64,000 nt of DNA from JAAZKI01 sp012799905 (GCA_050949415.1 JBMNFR010000009.1:868001-932000); one strand, 5' to 3'; shown: positions 43,318 through 52,895, counted from the stretch's first letter. Program-made: numbers and translations. The notes: generated by a model from the sequence alone, not told the origin.

Positions 43318-45876
43318 TCACTCCAGATAAAATGGATTTGTCCACGCAGAGCGGCGATAACCGACGCCGCCACCGACCTCAAGGCGGGTTTCGGGACAAT
43401 CGCGGGTCACTCGGGCGCGGACGTAGATTTCATCACCTTGGACCAGATATGCGCCCCGGGCAGCCTCCGTGAAACTCGCCAGAATGTCACCGCCGCGGCC
43501 GATGAATTCGATCAGGCTGGGTTGATCGGTCGTCACGATAATCGTCCTGCCCTCAACGTCAATGCCCGTGATCTCAGGTCCCTGGGAGGCATAGAAATTT
43601 CCGGAGAGGAGGCTAGCCATAAATTCCTCCTGGGTGAGTTCGTCCATAAACGGCACGATCCACCCTCGACATCCAGGACGGCCGTGCGAGTCATCGCTGC
43701 AAGTGCCGTGTAGACGATGGCCCCGGGCCAGCAACATATCCCATTTTGCTTCCGCGTTGGTAAAGGCAGTGCGGGCGGTAAAGTCATAGCCCTGGTTGCC
43801 GATCTCCAGGCCCTGCGGCAACTGCTCCAAGGGCGGCAGCAGCTTTTCTGGATTCCCAAAAATCATATCCAGCTCGTCATAGGTATATCCACTGCTATTC
43901 CAGCGCTGCACGCCTTCGCCGTCAAGCTGCGCATTCGGATGACACAAGCCGACATAGACGCCGCCAGCAACCAAATGCTTGAGATAGGCGCCGGGATTGC
44001 TCCTGGGAACCTGGTTGTGATAGAAAAGCTCCTGCTTAGTCGGCTCCGCATTGTCCGTCGGCAAGCCAACGCAATTGCTTTCGCCGAACAAATCACCGAC
44101 CGCAGTCCCGTAGGTGCTGCCCAAGCCAAGTTCACCGCCGGGAATGAACAGTATGCCTTCCACCCCCCATGGCGGGTCGACTGTCCCGAGCGGCTCCGTG
44201 TTAGTCGGAAGCGTCAACCGCGAATGCTCGGTGATTGACACAATCTTGTAGCGCGGCGAACATTCGTAGTCACGGTAATACTTCAGCAATTCGTCTGACC
44301 GCATCGGCGCATGTGTGTAGCCGGGGGTGTACTGCGAGTGGTTGTGAATAGAGGCGCGGTAGGCGAGCTTTTTCTTGACGCTATATGGATGCACCAACTT
44401 GAAGTCAGCCAACGGCTTAGCAGCTGGCGCAGCAGTGGCGCCCGGCGGAATGGCATGGCAACGGATGCGAACCTGGAAGGTCTTTCCCGGCAACAGCGTA
44501 AACGCCTTGCCAATCAGGCCAAGAGCCGGATAACTCACGTCGTTCCAGACATGAATGCGATCCAGATGGGCTCCGCCAGAAACCAACGGCGATTTATCCC
44601 AACATAAATAATAACGGTCGGAGACTTTCACCCATTGCGAAAAATGCGGCTTGACAAAAATGTGTTTGGGCGACGACGGCCCGCCCGCAAAAACAGGGTC
44701 ACCCTGGACTGAATACACCGCCTCGGAAGAAGGTACTGCCAGGCGGTGCCAACTCCAATAACGGCACTCTCGCTTCGATTCGCTGCCATTGGAAATGGCG
44801 ACTTCCGCCGAAATCCGGCGCAGGTCGCGTTCGATGATGTACTTCTTGGTCAACTGCAACCCAGCCAGCTCCGAATGGGTCAGCGCCCGCGTCAGGACAA
44901 GGTGCAGGTTGCCGTCATCCTCAACAGTTGTCGCGCCGACCTCGTACTGCCCTGAAGCGTCTTCGCCCCAGCGCGCCGCCTCCGGAATCCAGAACAAATC
45001 CCGGAACAGTCCGCCTTGACCGCGGCCGGGATAATAGACGTCACCGCCCGACCACTCGCTCACCACCGCGCCATCATCGCTGCGAACTACCATCCGCCCT
45101 GCTTCGGTCACAATCCTGACCTGGCCAGAAGCAGTCTTGTCACAACGAAAACCACCCGCGTCTAATAATGGCTGATAGGCCGCGTCGGCTGCGGCGGCCA
45201 CTGGCAGAGCTGGCGGCGTCAAACCAGGCGCATCTGCTATAAACAACCCCACTCCTGGGGTAATTACCAGTGACACGTCGTCAACCCAGAGGCTGCCGGG
45301 ATTGATCTGCCGGAAGAAGAAACCGACATAATAGCCTTCAGGGTCATCATCAGGCACCTGAAAGTCCACGACAGCTCGCTTCCATTCCTCGGTGGCTGCC
45401 AATCTGGTTCGTTTTGCGGCGCTGGTAGCCATCTCCTTGCGTTGGGAATCGTACAATTCGATCCAAACCGCCGATTCGGCGCCTGCTCCGCCCGCTTGCG
45501 AGCGATAGTCGAACGAAACCGTGACTCGGCAACCAGCCTCTACCGCATACAAGCGCGTGGGTGACAGCTTCGCCACCTGCTGGCGCACTGAAGGAATCGT
45601 GATCCGGAGGCTGCGTTCGCCGGACTTGGCGATGGTCGTGTCCAGTGCATAGTTGATGCTGTCGTCCTTGCCGTAGCGGACTCTCCATCCAGGCAGGATA
45701 TTGACTTCGCCAGCCTGGAAGTCGCCAACCTCAAAACCAGGATTTTCAACCAAATTTTCCGAGGTCGCTGCCATTGTTTCGATACTCATAGCAAATCCCA
45801 GCACCGCCAGCACTATGCACAAGACAGGCGACCGCCCTAGGAGGCGCGGACGCCTATTCTTTGTCGATACTTTCAA
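43318..45876 (-). CDS. Exported carbohydrate-binding / PHP-domain protein
   Basis: About 852 residues from a TTG at 45876, the start that puts a signal peptide (VLCIVLAVLGFAMSIETMA) near the N-terminus. An open frame extends up to 46071 and GTG starts exist, so the true start is uncertain. Residues ~35-190 form a CBM_4_9-like beta-sandwich (LVENPGFEVGDF, PGSLWVDDVSLVI). A middle beta-rich region (~200-500) is unassigned. The last ~330 residues have PHP-type metal motifs (SIHNHSQYTPGY with HxH, SITEHSRL, CSDDSHGRPG). PHP domains are phosphoesterases, but in secreted sugar-linked proteins the substrate is unknown. Confidence 0.7.
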   Translation of the reverse strand: MKVSTKNRRPRLLGRSPVLCIVLAVLGFAMSIETMAATSENLVENPGFEVGDFQAGEVNILPGWRVRYGKDDSINYALDTTIAKSGERSLRITIPSVRQQVAKLSPTRLYAVEAGCRVTVSFDYRSQAGGAGAESAVWIELYDSQRKEMATSAAKRTRLAATEEWKRAVVDFQVPDDDPEGYYVGFFFRQINPGSLWVDDVSLVITPGVGLFIADAPGLTPPALPVAAAADAAYQPLLDAGGFRCDKTASGQVRIVTEAGRMVVRSDDGAVVSEWSGGDVYYPGRGQGGLFRDLFWIPEAARWGEDASGQYEVGATTVEDDGNLHLVLTRALTHSELAGLQLTKKYIIERDLRRISAEVAISNGSESKRECRYWSWHRLAVPSSEAVYSVQGDPVFAGGPSSPKHIFVKPHFSQWVKVSDRYYLCWDKSPLVSGGAHLDRIHVWNDVSYPALGLIGKAFTLLPGKTFQVRIRCHAIPPGATAAPAAKPLADFKLVHPYSVKKKLAYRASIHNHSQYTPGYTHAPMRSDELLKYYRDYECSPRYKIVSITEHSRLTLPTNTEPLGTVDPPWGVEGILFIPGGELGLGSTYGTAVGDLFGESNCVGLPTDNAEPTKQELFYHNQVPRSNPGAYLKHLVAGGVYVGLCHPNAQLDGEGVQRWNSSGYTYDELDMIFGNPEKLLPPLEQLPQGLEIGNQGYDFTARTAFTNAEAKWDMLLARGHRLHGTCSDDSHGRPGCRGWIVPFMDELTQEEFMASLLSGNFYASQGPEITGIDVEGRTIIVTTDQPSLIEFIGRGGDILASFTEAARGAYLVQGDEIYVRARVTRDCPETRLEVGGGVGYRRSAWTNPFYLE

Positions 45877-46194
45877 ATAGTCGAAAACAGGTTCCGGCTC
45901 GAATGAATGTTGACGAATCACAGCCGCACCATAGGAGTTATGTTCTTGACAAAATAGTAGTGCTATGATAAAACAAACGAGCCCACGCTGCCCAGATGTG
46001 TCTAGCCAAACCCAGGGAGGCAGCGTGAGTCCGCAAAAAAGTACTCTAATCGTCATCAAGCAGTTCTTCAAATTTCATTCCAAGATATTTAATCACCAAC
46101 TCCAAGCCCAAAAATCAGAAGTTGACCGCACCCTTGCTCGGCTTGCAAAAAAACTCTCCGGATGCAAGGCAATCGCCCCCGGCAGACCGCATGA
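45877..46194. other. Intergenic region without a clear gene
   Basis: The minus-strand open frame of the PHP protein may extend into this stretch, but the extension has no export or domain signal. On the plus strand, TTGACA at 45947 followed by TAAAAC resembles a weak promoter; no convincing plus-strand gene follows. Nothing else is recognised here. Confidence 0.4.
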
Positions 46195-47232
46195 TCAAAC
46201 CTGTGCCAGGTGCTCGGGCAGAAACGCCATCTCGTCCGCCGAGGTGATTTTCAGTTCATCAATGCCGCTGGTGAAAAACATTTCACCAACCTCGGCGTCA
46301 TAAATACGCAGCATTTCACTCTGAAATGACAGCTCTGACAAAGAGGCCAGGCGCGGATTGGCAACCGTACTCCAGATGGTGGCCAGCGCCTCGTAGGCAC
46401 GCGGCCAACGGGGAAAACGAAAACTCGACACCAGGAACAGCGCCTTGATTTTTTCCGGTGCAGTGAGGAAATAACTCCGGCCGCGTTTGCCAGCCCCGTG
46501 CGTCGCCGCCAGCGGTGTGGCGCACAATTCTGTCAGCACGTCCTGGATGGACTTCCAGGAATACCCGCTGCGGTCGGCAATATCCTGAATTTTGCAGGCT
46601 TCCTGGTTTAACAGCACCAAGATGGTTTCTGCCCGAGCCGAAAGCCCGAACGCGCCGCGCAACTGTAACAGAATGGTGGCGCAATCAGACAGCGGAAACG
46701 GCGCCACCTTCGCTGATGGCAGATAAGGATTCCGAACCAGACCGTACTGCATGGCGGCTTCATCCACCTCCAACTGGAACCCTGCCGACCGTTGCTCCAA
46801 ATCCCAAAACATGCAGCTCGGCTCGTGAGCTCGAAGCGCCATGAGGTCATTCGCCAACTTTTGCCACTTTCTCCCTTGCTGATCAGAGGCCTTAGCCGCC
46901 ATGAATCCAAGGGACGGCGAATCGCTCCAAGCGGCCTTTTTCGCCAGCGATTTGAGACGCTGTATGTTTATGAAGCTGCCATTTTGCCGCAGCCAGTCTA
47001 TGACCAAATCATAGAGCCTTTGGTCATAACGGCAAAAATGCGACGAAAACAACAGCAATGCCTCAGGGTCAAGAACATAATGACTGTCGCCTGGAGCTAT
47101 CTGCCCGGCCACGCCCATACGCCGCCACTGTCGCCACAACAAATCAAGCAACGCATCCAGATATCGTTTCTTATAGCCGGTCGCCGACATTCTTCCACCC
47201 CAGCTTGTCAAACCAAGAGGATTGAACTCCAT
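46195..47232 (-). CDS. Unknown protein with winged-helix-like C-terminal part
   Basis: 345 residues, start fixed by GGGGGGAT ahead of the ATG at 47232. The N-terminal ~180 residues are helical and unassigned. Residues ~205-270 (AETILVLLNQEACKIQDIAD, SWKSIQDVLTEL, GKRGRSYFL) read as a winged helix-turn-helix, suggesting DNA binding or nucleotidyltransferase-partner function. I do not recognise a family. It stands alone, behind the CstA transporter on the minus strand, with a terminator in between. Confidence 0.6.
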   Translation of the reverse strand: MEFNPLGLTSWGGRMSATGYKKRYLDALLDLLWRQWRRMGVAGQIAPGDSHYVLDPEALLLFSSHFCRYDQRLYDLVIDWLRQNGSFINIQRLKSLAKKAAWSDSPSLGFMAAKASDQQGRKWQKLANDLMALRAHEPSCMFWDLEQRSAGFQLEVDEAAMQYGLVRNPYLPSAKVAPFPLSDCATILLQLRGAFGLSARAETILVLLNQEACKIQDIADRSGYSWKSIQDVLTELCATPLAATHGAGKRGRSYFLTAPEKIKALFLVSSFRFPRWPRAYEALATIWSTVANPRLASLSELSFQSEMLRIYDAEVGEMFFTSGIDELKITSADEMAFLPEHLAQV

Positions 47233-47359
47233 ATTGTAGACATCCCCCCTTTTAATATGGGTTTAACTTAAATTACATCCTAAAAAGGCTTTGTCAACTC
47301 GCTCTTCCAATCCAATAATCCTCAAAAATACGTCCGAGGCTGCTCGGGCAGGGTCTAGT

Positions 47360-47400
47360 AAAAAAAGCGACGGACTAAACCTTCAGGTTTAATCCGTCGC
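47360..47400 (-). terminator. Rho-independent terminator after the CstA gene
   Basis: On the minus strand a 15-pair stem (GCGACGGATTAAACC with GGTTTAGTCCGTCGC, one G-U) has a TGAA loop and is followed by seven Us. It ends the 47521-49242 transporter transcript about 120 bases after its stop. Confidence 0.92.
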
Positions 47401-47520
47401 AAGCGAATCTTTTTAAGCAGCGCGCATTACCCCGGTTTTGGCGGAATTACGCCAAACCATAAACAAAACCGTACGCGCCGATATTCATTCTATCGACCCA
47501 GTCACTGCGAACGCCCTTGC

Positions 47521-49242
47521 TTAGGCCTCTGCCTTAAGTCGTCGCGCCGTCTTGATGGTCAAGCCTATGATCAGCAGAGCCATCGCCAGCAGGAACACGC
47601 CGATTCCGGCCAGGAGCTTGTTCGTGCTCCAGCGATCGATGACCAGGATGACCAGCGACCAGATGCTGATCGTCATCATAAAGACGGCGGGAATCAAGGC
47701 GAACAGAGTCTTGCGCCGCGTCCGCAGCAGCCACAAGAACACGACGATCAACGTCAGCGCCGCTAGGAGCTGATTGGAGGCGCCAAATACTGGCCAAATC
47801 TGCAAGCCGCTGCCAGTGAAAACCATAATGCCGGAAAGGATGACAACGCCGCCTGTAGCAATCCAGCGGTTGCCCATCGCTCGCTTCCAGAGTGCGGGTT
47901 GTGCGGCCTGCGCCGGTGCAGCGGCTTCTGAGTCGTCCGCGCCCACCGTCTCTGTGCTGGCCGGCAGCGCCAATTCCTGCCAGATGAAGCGGGCCAGGCG
48001 CGTTGCGGTATCCAGGCTGGTCAGCATAAACGCTGAAACCGCCAGTGCAATAAAGGTAGTGCCGAACTCAGTGCTGATTCCGAGTTTACTCACAAAAACC
48101 GCTATGCCGCGCGCGAAAAGCATGGCGGCCGGCACGTTGTCGTTATTGATCTGCGTAAAATACTGCCCAAAGTCCAGCTGCGCAATGCTGATTATCGCCA
48201 GAATGGCCAGGAGTCCCTCCACCATCATCGCACCCATGCCGATCGGCCGGATGTCCCGTTCGTTGTCCAGCTGCTTCGAAGAGGTGCCGGAAGACACCAG
48301 GGCGTGAAAGCCGGAGCACGCTCCACACGCAATCGTCACAAACAATAGCGGCAGTAAGTTGGGAATCACGTGATGGTTACAGCCTGGGAAATAATCCTGC
48401 GGATTGACAAAGGCCGGCATCTTGATCTCAGGGCGGTACGCCAGCACCCCAACAAAGCCCAGGAGCATCATCGCAACAAGTAGATACGAGTTGAGGTAGT
48501 CACGCGACTGCAACATAAACCATACCGGCAGAATTGAGGCGACAAAGCAATAATACAGCAAAACCAGCCGCCAAGTCGCCTGCGCCGCAGCCTCCGACCC
48601 CAGCAGCTTCGTCAGATCAAGCGGCAGCACTGTCCCGATCCAGATGCAGAGAAACAGCAATGGCACAAAAAGAATTGACGCCTCGGCCAGGCCAAGCATC
48701 TTCTGATGCGTTGTCATCGCAAAACATGACGCCAAGAAGATGAACAGGCAAGACGCGGTCGCCACCGCCGGCGTCGTGACAAACGACTGCGCCGTCATAA
48801 TCGTGAACACAGTCACCACCAGGATCAACGTCGCCAAGCAAAAAAACAAAAATATTTGCCGACCGGCATAGCCGAGTTCGCGCTCAATGACGTACGCAAT
48901 CGACCGGCCTTGATTGCGAACCGACAGGAACAACGCCGCAAAGTCATGCATGGAGCCGACGAAGATGCACCCAAGGACAATCCACAGAAACGCTGGCCCC
49001 CATCCGAACATCGCTGCAATGATCGGGCCGACGATTGGCCCGGCGCCGGCAATCGAAGCAAAATGATGACCGAACAGCACTAGCGGCGATGTCGGCGTGT
49101 AGTCAACGCCATCTTCATGGGTGTGCGATGGGCAAGGACGCTTCGGATCAATGCCAAACACACGCTCAAGATAGCCGCCATAGATAAAATAGGCCAGCAA
49201 GAACAAAACACCGCCAAGAATCAACAGCCAGGACGCGTTCAT
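47521..49242 (-). CDS. cstA: CstA-family carbon starvation protein (peptide/pyruvate transporter)
   Basis: 573 residues with more than a dozen transmembrane helices. Hallmarks include GHHFASIAGAGPIVGPIIAA, FLWIVLGCIFVGSMHDFAAL, CGACSGFHALVSSGTSSKQL and ALAVSAFMLTSLDTATRLAR. It is a proton-coupled carrier for peptides or pyruvate that is induced on carbon limitation in well-studied bacteria. It is shorter than the ~700 residues of the E. coli protein and matches the shorter CstA/BtsT-like class. A GGGGGAAG site precedes the ATG. No local regulator is adjacent. Confidence 0.92.
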   Translation of the reverse strand: MNASWLLILGGVLFLLAYFIYGGYLERVFGIDPKRPCPSHTHEDGVDYTPTSPLVLFGHHFASIAGAGPIVGPIIAAMFGWGPAFLWIVLGCIFVGSMHDFAALFLSVRNQGRSIAYVIERELGYAGRQIFLFFCLATLILVVTVFTIMTAQSFVTTPAVATASCLFIFLASCFAMTTHQKMLGLAEASILFVPLLFLCIWIGTVLPLDLTKLLGSEAAAQATWRLVLLYYCFVASILPVWFMLQSRDYLNSYLLVAMMLLGFVGVLAYRPEIKMPAFVNPQDYFPGCNHHVIPNLLPLLFVTIACGACSGFHALVSSGTSSKQLDNERDIRPIGMGAMMVEGLLAILAIISIAQLDFGQYFTQINNDNVPAAMLFARGIAVFVSKLGISTEFGTTFIALAVSAFMLTSLDTATRLARFIWQELALPASTETVGADDSEAAAPAQAAQPALWKRAMGNRWIATGGVVILSGIMVFTGSGLQIWPVFGASNQLLAALTLIVVFLWLLRTRRKTLFALIPAVFMMTISIWSLVILVIDRWSTNKLLAGIGVFLLAMALLIIGLTIKTARRLKAEA

Positions 49243-49574
49243 AGGACTTCCCCCTGAGGTTTTCGAGTTGCGGGTCAGTTACATTTGGCCAGGGGCCGAC
49301 GCCTCGGTCAAAAGGCAATGGCGTTGGACGTCCTGCGGGCGCTTCCAGCTGCCATCGCACAAAGTCACTACGAATAAAGAAGATAATACCAAGCGCGGTC
49401 AGCGCAAGCCCAAAAAGGAAAGATTCATAAAATTATCACAATCTATCAGTCATTGAGCTTCGGAGAGGCGGCACTATTGAGCCCTGTCTCCGCCCTGCGG
49501 CTGCCCACCCTTGCCGCATACGCAAAGCGGGGCAGCGCCTGATCGGCTCTGCCCCGCTTGAATGCCTGCTGTTT
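49243..49574. other. Intergenic region with an 11-bp perfect stem-loop
   Basis: No gene is visible. At 49525-49559, AAGCGGGGCAG pairs perfectly with CTGCCCCGCTT over a 13-base loop. It lies after the corrinoid-protein gene (minus strand), and there is no U-tract, so it may be an RNA 3' end or a processing site rather than a classical terminator. Confidence 0.55.
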
Positions 49575-50204
49575 TCACACGTTTTTTCCGCTTAGCAGCT
49601 CATCCACCAGCTTGACTGCTCCGCTGGCGTCTTCGCTGTAGCCATCAGCGCCAATCTCATTGGCAAAAGCCTGGGTCACTGGTGCGCCGCCGACAATCAC
49701 CTTCACGCCCGTGCCCTTGAAATGCTTCACCACCTCCCGCATATACGTCATCGTTGTCGTCAACAGCGAACTGCATGCGACTATCTGGGCGCCCTGCTTG
49801 ACAGCGGCCTCGTATTTTGCGACGTCACAATTGACGCCGCAGTCAATGACTTCGTAGCCAGCGCCCTTGAGCATGATGGCGACTAAATTTTTGCCGATAT
49901 CGTGCAAATCGCCCTTGACCGTGCCGATGGCGATTTTTCCCAGCGCCTTCCGCCCACTGGCCACCAGCTGCGGCTCAATCAACGCCATGCCGGCTTGCAT
50001 GGCTCGTGCGGCAATCAGCAACTCCGGCACATACGCCTCGTTGCGGGAAAAGCGGTCGCCGATTTCACGCATGGCCGGAATCATGCCCTTGTCCAACAAG
50101 GCATTAACGTCCTCACCAGCGGCAATAGCTTCCTTGACGATCTCGGTGACAGTCTCTCGCTTGCCGGCGATAACTGCTTCCCGTAACGCAAGATAGTCAG
50201 ACAT
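49575..50204 (-). CDS. Corrinoid (B12-binding) methyltransferase protein, first copy
   Basis: 209 residues from the ATG at 50204, with GGAGG upstream. An N-terminal helical cap (MIPAMREIGDRFSRNEAYVP) precedes the B12 Rossmann domain. The lower-ligand motif is GDLHDIGKN (DxHxxG), with ACSSLLTTTM and VGGAPVT forming the nucleotide-loop pocket. It carries a methyl group on Co(I)/Co(III) between methyltransferases. It is a close paralogue of the 55089-55709 protein but has no methyltransferase directly beside it, so its partner is not obvious. Confidence 0.9.
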   Translation of the reverse strand: MSDYLALREAVIAGKRETVTEIVKEAIAAGEDVNALLDKGMIPAMREIGDRFSRNEAYVPELLIAARAMQAGMALIEPQLVASGRKALGKIAIGTVKGDLHDIGKNLVAIMLKGAGYEVIDCGVNCDVAKYEAAVKQGAQIVACSSLLTTTMTYMREVVKHFKGTGVKVIVGGAPVTQAFANEIGADGYSEDASGAVKLVDELLSGKNV

Positions 50205-50982
50205 GATATGGCCTCCGAATAGACGGTTGGGTGAATGTTCCAAAACTGATGCAACAGGCACATCTATAAAGAAAGTACTATAATGCGCTATTTTTTTCTT
50301 GCATCTCAAGAACATCTACTGGCGTCAATTGCGAGGGGCTTTGTTTAGGGGCGAGGGGCGAGAATTAGGGGCGAGGGGCGAGGGGCGAGGGGCGAGAATT
50401 AGGGGCGAGGGGCTGAATGTTGAATGCTGAATGTTGAATGCTGAGGCGCATTTCATAATTCATAATTCATAATTCATAATTCATAATTCATAATTCGTTA
50501 GGGGCGAGGGGCGAGGGGCTGTGAATGTTGAATGCTGAATGTTGAATGCTGAGGCGCATTTCATAATTCATAATTCATAATTCATAATTCATAATTCATA
50601 ATTCGTTAGGGGCGAGGGGCGAGAATTAGGGGCGAGGGGCGAGGGGCGAGGGGCGAGAGTGAGTTTGGACTACGCTGGCCGCCATGTCCACCGTATCCAC
50701 ACCGTCCACCATGTCCACACCGTCCACCGTGTCCACACCGTCCACCGTGTCCACAACTATTTTCGCCGCAGGCGCTTAACCATGCCTATTCCCAGGCTTC
50801 AGCCTGGGGATAGGCGTACCCCAAAACTGGTGCCTTGCAAAGGCACTACAGAAGACTGCCCCATTACGACGGCCAAACCTCCAAAAATCAGCCATATCTT
50901 CCGAAACCGGTGTATATTATAACCATACTCATCCCTGTCAATGCCGTCACAACTTCCCCCCAAGTGAATGGAGACAACCAAC
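50205..50982. repeat. Heptamer microsatellites and dispersed element copy B
   Basis: No gene is visible. A palindrome, TTCTTG-N5-CAAGAA, lies at 50296-50312 upstream of the corrinoid gene and is a possible operator. At 50345-50410 GGGGCGA heptamers begin. TGAATGT/TGAATGC heptamers (50414-50444 and 50522-50552) precede six exact CATAATT heptamers (50454-50495 and 50562-50603), and this block is duplicated at 108-bp spacing. From about 50640, copy B of the dispersed element follows: GGGGCGA runs, GTTTGGACTACGCTGGCC, many GTCCAC repeats, a CCCAGGC-TTCA-GCCTGGG hairpin, a GTGCC/GGCAC stem and CCATTAC ending near 50867. Confidence 0.85.
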
Positions 50983-52860
50983 ATGTTCAAAAGCATCTTC
51001 ACCGATGAATTGGGAATGGACCTGGAACAGGCTCTGCCGATCCTCAAATCCTGGGGGCTGAATAGGTGCGACCTTCGCAGCAAAATCATGCAGATGCCTT
51101 TTGAGAAGCTTGAGGCAGACCAGCTCCGCACCGTCAAGACATTGCTGGACAATGCCGGCTTCCGCCTCGGCTGCCTGGAGTCGTCGCTCGCCAAGGTGCA
51201 TCTCCCAGGTCCGGACGTGATCGCCGCTGAGGCAGATAAACTCGAACGCATCATCCAGGCTGCGGATATCCTCGACTGCCGCCTCGTCCGGTCATTTTTC
51301 TTCTGGCAGCCGCCCCGCGCTGAGCTCGGCGACCTGGCCACCCGACCAGAACTGCTCGCCAAAGTCCTGGACGCATTCCAGCCCCTGGCCCAACGCGCCC
51401 GCGAAGCAGGACTCATCCTCGCCTTCGAAAACTGTGGTTGCACTACCGACGAATGTTTCACCGTCCTTGACGCCCTCGCCATCCCAACCTGGGGCTTTGC
51501 CTGGGACGCTAAAAACACCTGGGAAATCGAAAAAGAGGAACGCCTGCAAGACCTTGACGCCTTCATCCGACGTCGGGTCGAACGCGCCCTGGTCATCCAC
51601 GTCAAAGCTATCGGCTCAGCCTATGGCGAAGAACGCATCCCATACGACCGCATCTTCGCCGCCTGCCAAAAACTCGGCTTTACCGGCCCGGTCAGCATCG
51701 AAACCCACAATCCCGACCGCGAAGTCACTCCAGTGGAGATGAGCCGGCGAGTGCTTGACGTGGTCGAACGAGCCTGGCCAGCAGCAGCTGCCGGCGTCCA
51801 GCATAACCAGCGCGTCGCAGCCCTCAACACCGACCGCCCCTGGGTTAATGACCCGGTGCGCTTTGCCGTCGTCGGCCTGGGCATGGGCCATAATCGCTCC
51901 AATGAAATCATCAAGACCCCAGGCCTCAAACTAGTCAAGGTCTGTGACAAAATCGAAGCCAGGGCTCAACGCACCGCCGAAGCGACCGGAGCGCCCTGGA
52001 CAACTGACTTCCAGGACATCCTTCGCGATCCTGACGTCGAAGCCGTCATGGTGTTGAACGAAACCGGCCGGCACAACGAACTGGCCTGCCAAGCACTCGA
52101 CGCTGGCAAGCACGTCCTGGTCACCAAGCCGATGGACATGACGACAGCGGCCTGCGACCGGATGATCGCCAGCGCCAAGCAAAACAACCGCCTCCTCGCT
52201 GTCGACCACAGCTTCCGCCTGCGCCAGCATATCATGGAACTGCGCCAAGCCCTCGCTGACAACTGGTTCGGGCGCGTCCTGAACGCCGCTGTCAGTCTCC
52301 GCGTCCTGCGGACAATGGACTATTTCAACGCCAATGGCGGCTGGCGCGGCACTCGCCTGCTGGATGGCGGCGTGCTCAGCAACCAATCCGTCCACCACAT
52401 TGACGAGCTCCTTTTCTGCCTCGGCGCTCCGGCCGCTGTGCGCGCTGACGTCTGGACCCAGAACCACCACATTGAGATGGAGGACATGGCCCTCGCGGTC
52501 TGGAAATATGACTCCGGACTCGTCGTCCACTTTCTCGCCACCACCAATTTTCCACAATCCACCTGGTATCATCAGCTGGAGCTGCATGGCGACCAAGGCG
52601 CATTCATCCACCGCGAAGGCGGCGCTTTGACTACGCCGGAGACGACTTGGTTCAAGAACAAAACCTGGCAGCAGCAGCAGGCGCCGGTGACTGTCTCGTC
52701 GCCCTGGCTGAACGCGATGGATAACTTTGCGGCTGCCCTGCGCACTGACGCCCCGCTGCTCTGCTCAGCCGACGAAGGCCGCGCTGCCGTCGCCATCATC
52801 AATGCCATGTACGAGTCAGCCTACAACCAAAAAGGCCAGTGGGTGACCGTCAACGTTTAA
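50983..52860 (+). CDS. Sugar isomerase/epimerase fused to Gfo/Idh/MocA oxidoreductase
   Basis: 625 residues from the ATG at 50983; GGAG sits nine bases before it, whereas an ATG at 50968 lies inside that Shine-Dalgarno. Residues ~1-275 form a TIM-barrel sugar phosphate isomerase/epimerase (LILAFENCGCTTDEC, GFAWDAKNTWE, LVIHVKAIGSAYGEE, GPVSIETHN, with the Glu and His metal ligands). Residues ~290-625 form a NAD(P)-dependent oxidoreductase (AVVGLGMGHNRSNEII, VLVTKPMDMT, LLDGGVLSNQSVHHIDELL). Separate genes of these families often act in sequence on inositol or unusual sugars. One polypeptide suggests two consecutive reactions. Confidence 0.85.
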   Translation: MFKSIFTDELGMDLEQALPILKSWGLNRCDLRSKIMQMPFEKLEADQLRTVKTLLDNAGFRLGCLESSLAKVHLPGPDVIAAEADKLERIIQAADILDCRLVRSFFFWQPPRAELGDLATRPELLAKVLDAFQPLAQRAREAGLILAFENCGCTTDECFTVLDALAIPTWGFAWDAKNTWEIEKEERLQDLDAFIRRRVERALVIHVKAIGSAYGEERIPYDRIFAACQKLGFTGPVSIETHNPDREVTPVEMSRRVLDVVERAWPAAAAGVQHNQRVAALNTDRPWVNDPVRFAVVGLGMGHNRSNEIIKTPGLKLVKVCDKIEARAQRTAEATGAPWTTDFQDILRDPDVEAVMVLNETGRHNELACQALDAGKHVLVTKPMDMTTAACDRMIASAKQNNRLLAVDHSFRLRQHIMELRQALADNWFGRVLNAAVSLRVLRTMDYFNANGGWRGTRLLDGGVLSNQSVHHIDELLFCLGAPAAVRADVWTQNHHIEMEDMALAVWKYDSGLVVHFLATTNFPQSTWYHQLELHGDQGAFIHREGGALTTPETTWFKNKTWQQQQAPVTVSSPWLNAMDNFAAALRTDAPLLCSADEGRAAVAIINAMYESAYNQKGQWVTVNV

Positions 52861-52895
52861 AACGGATGCGGCCTTCATCCTGGAGCCGCGCCGCC

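Noticed and set aside
45965..46303. Plus-strand open frame of 112 codons behind a TTGACA-like site
   Set aside because: It overlaps the coding end of the 46195-47232 gene in antisense, has no ribosome site and no recognisable domain.
50205..50982. Cobalamin riboswitch before the corrinoid protein gene
   Set aside because: I found no B12-box or conserved core; only a palindrome and microsatellites are visible.
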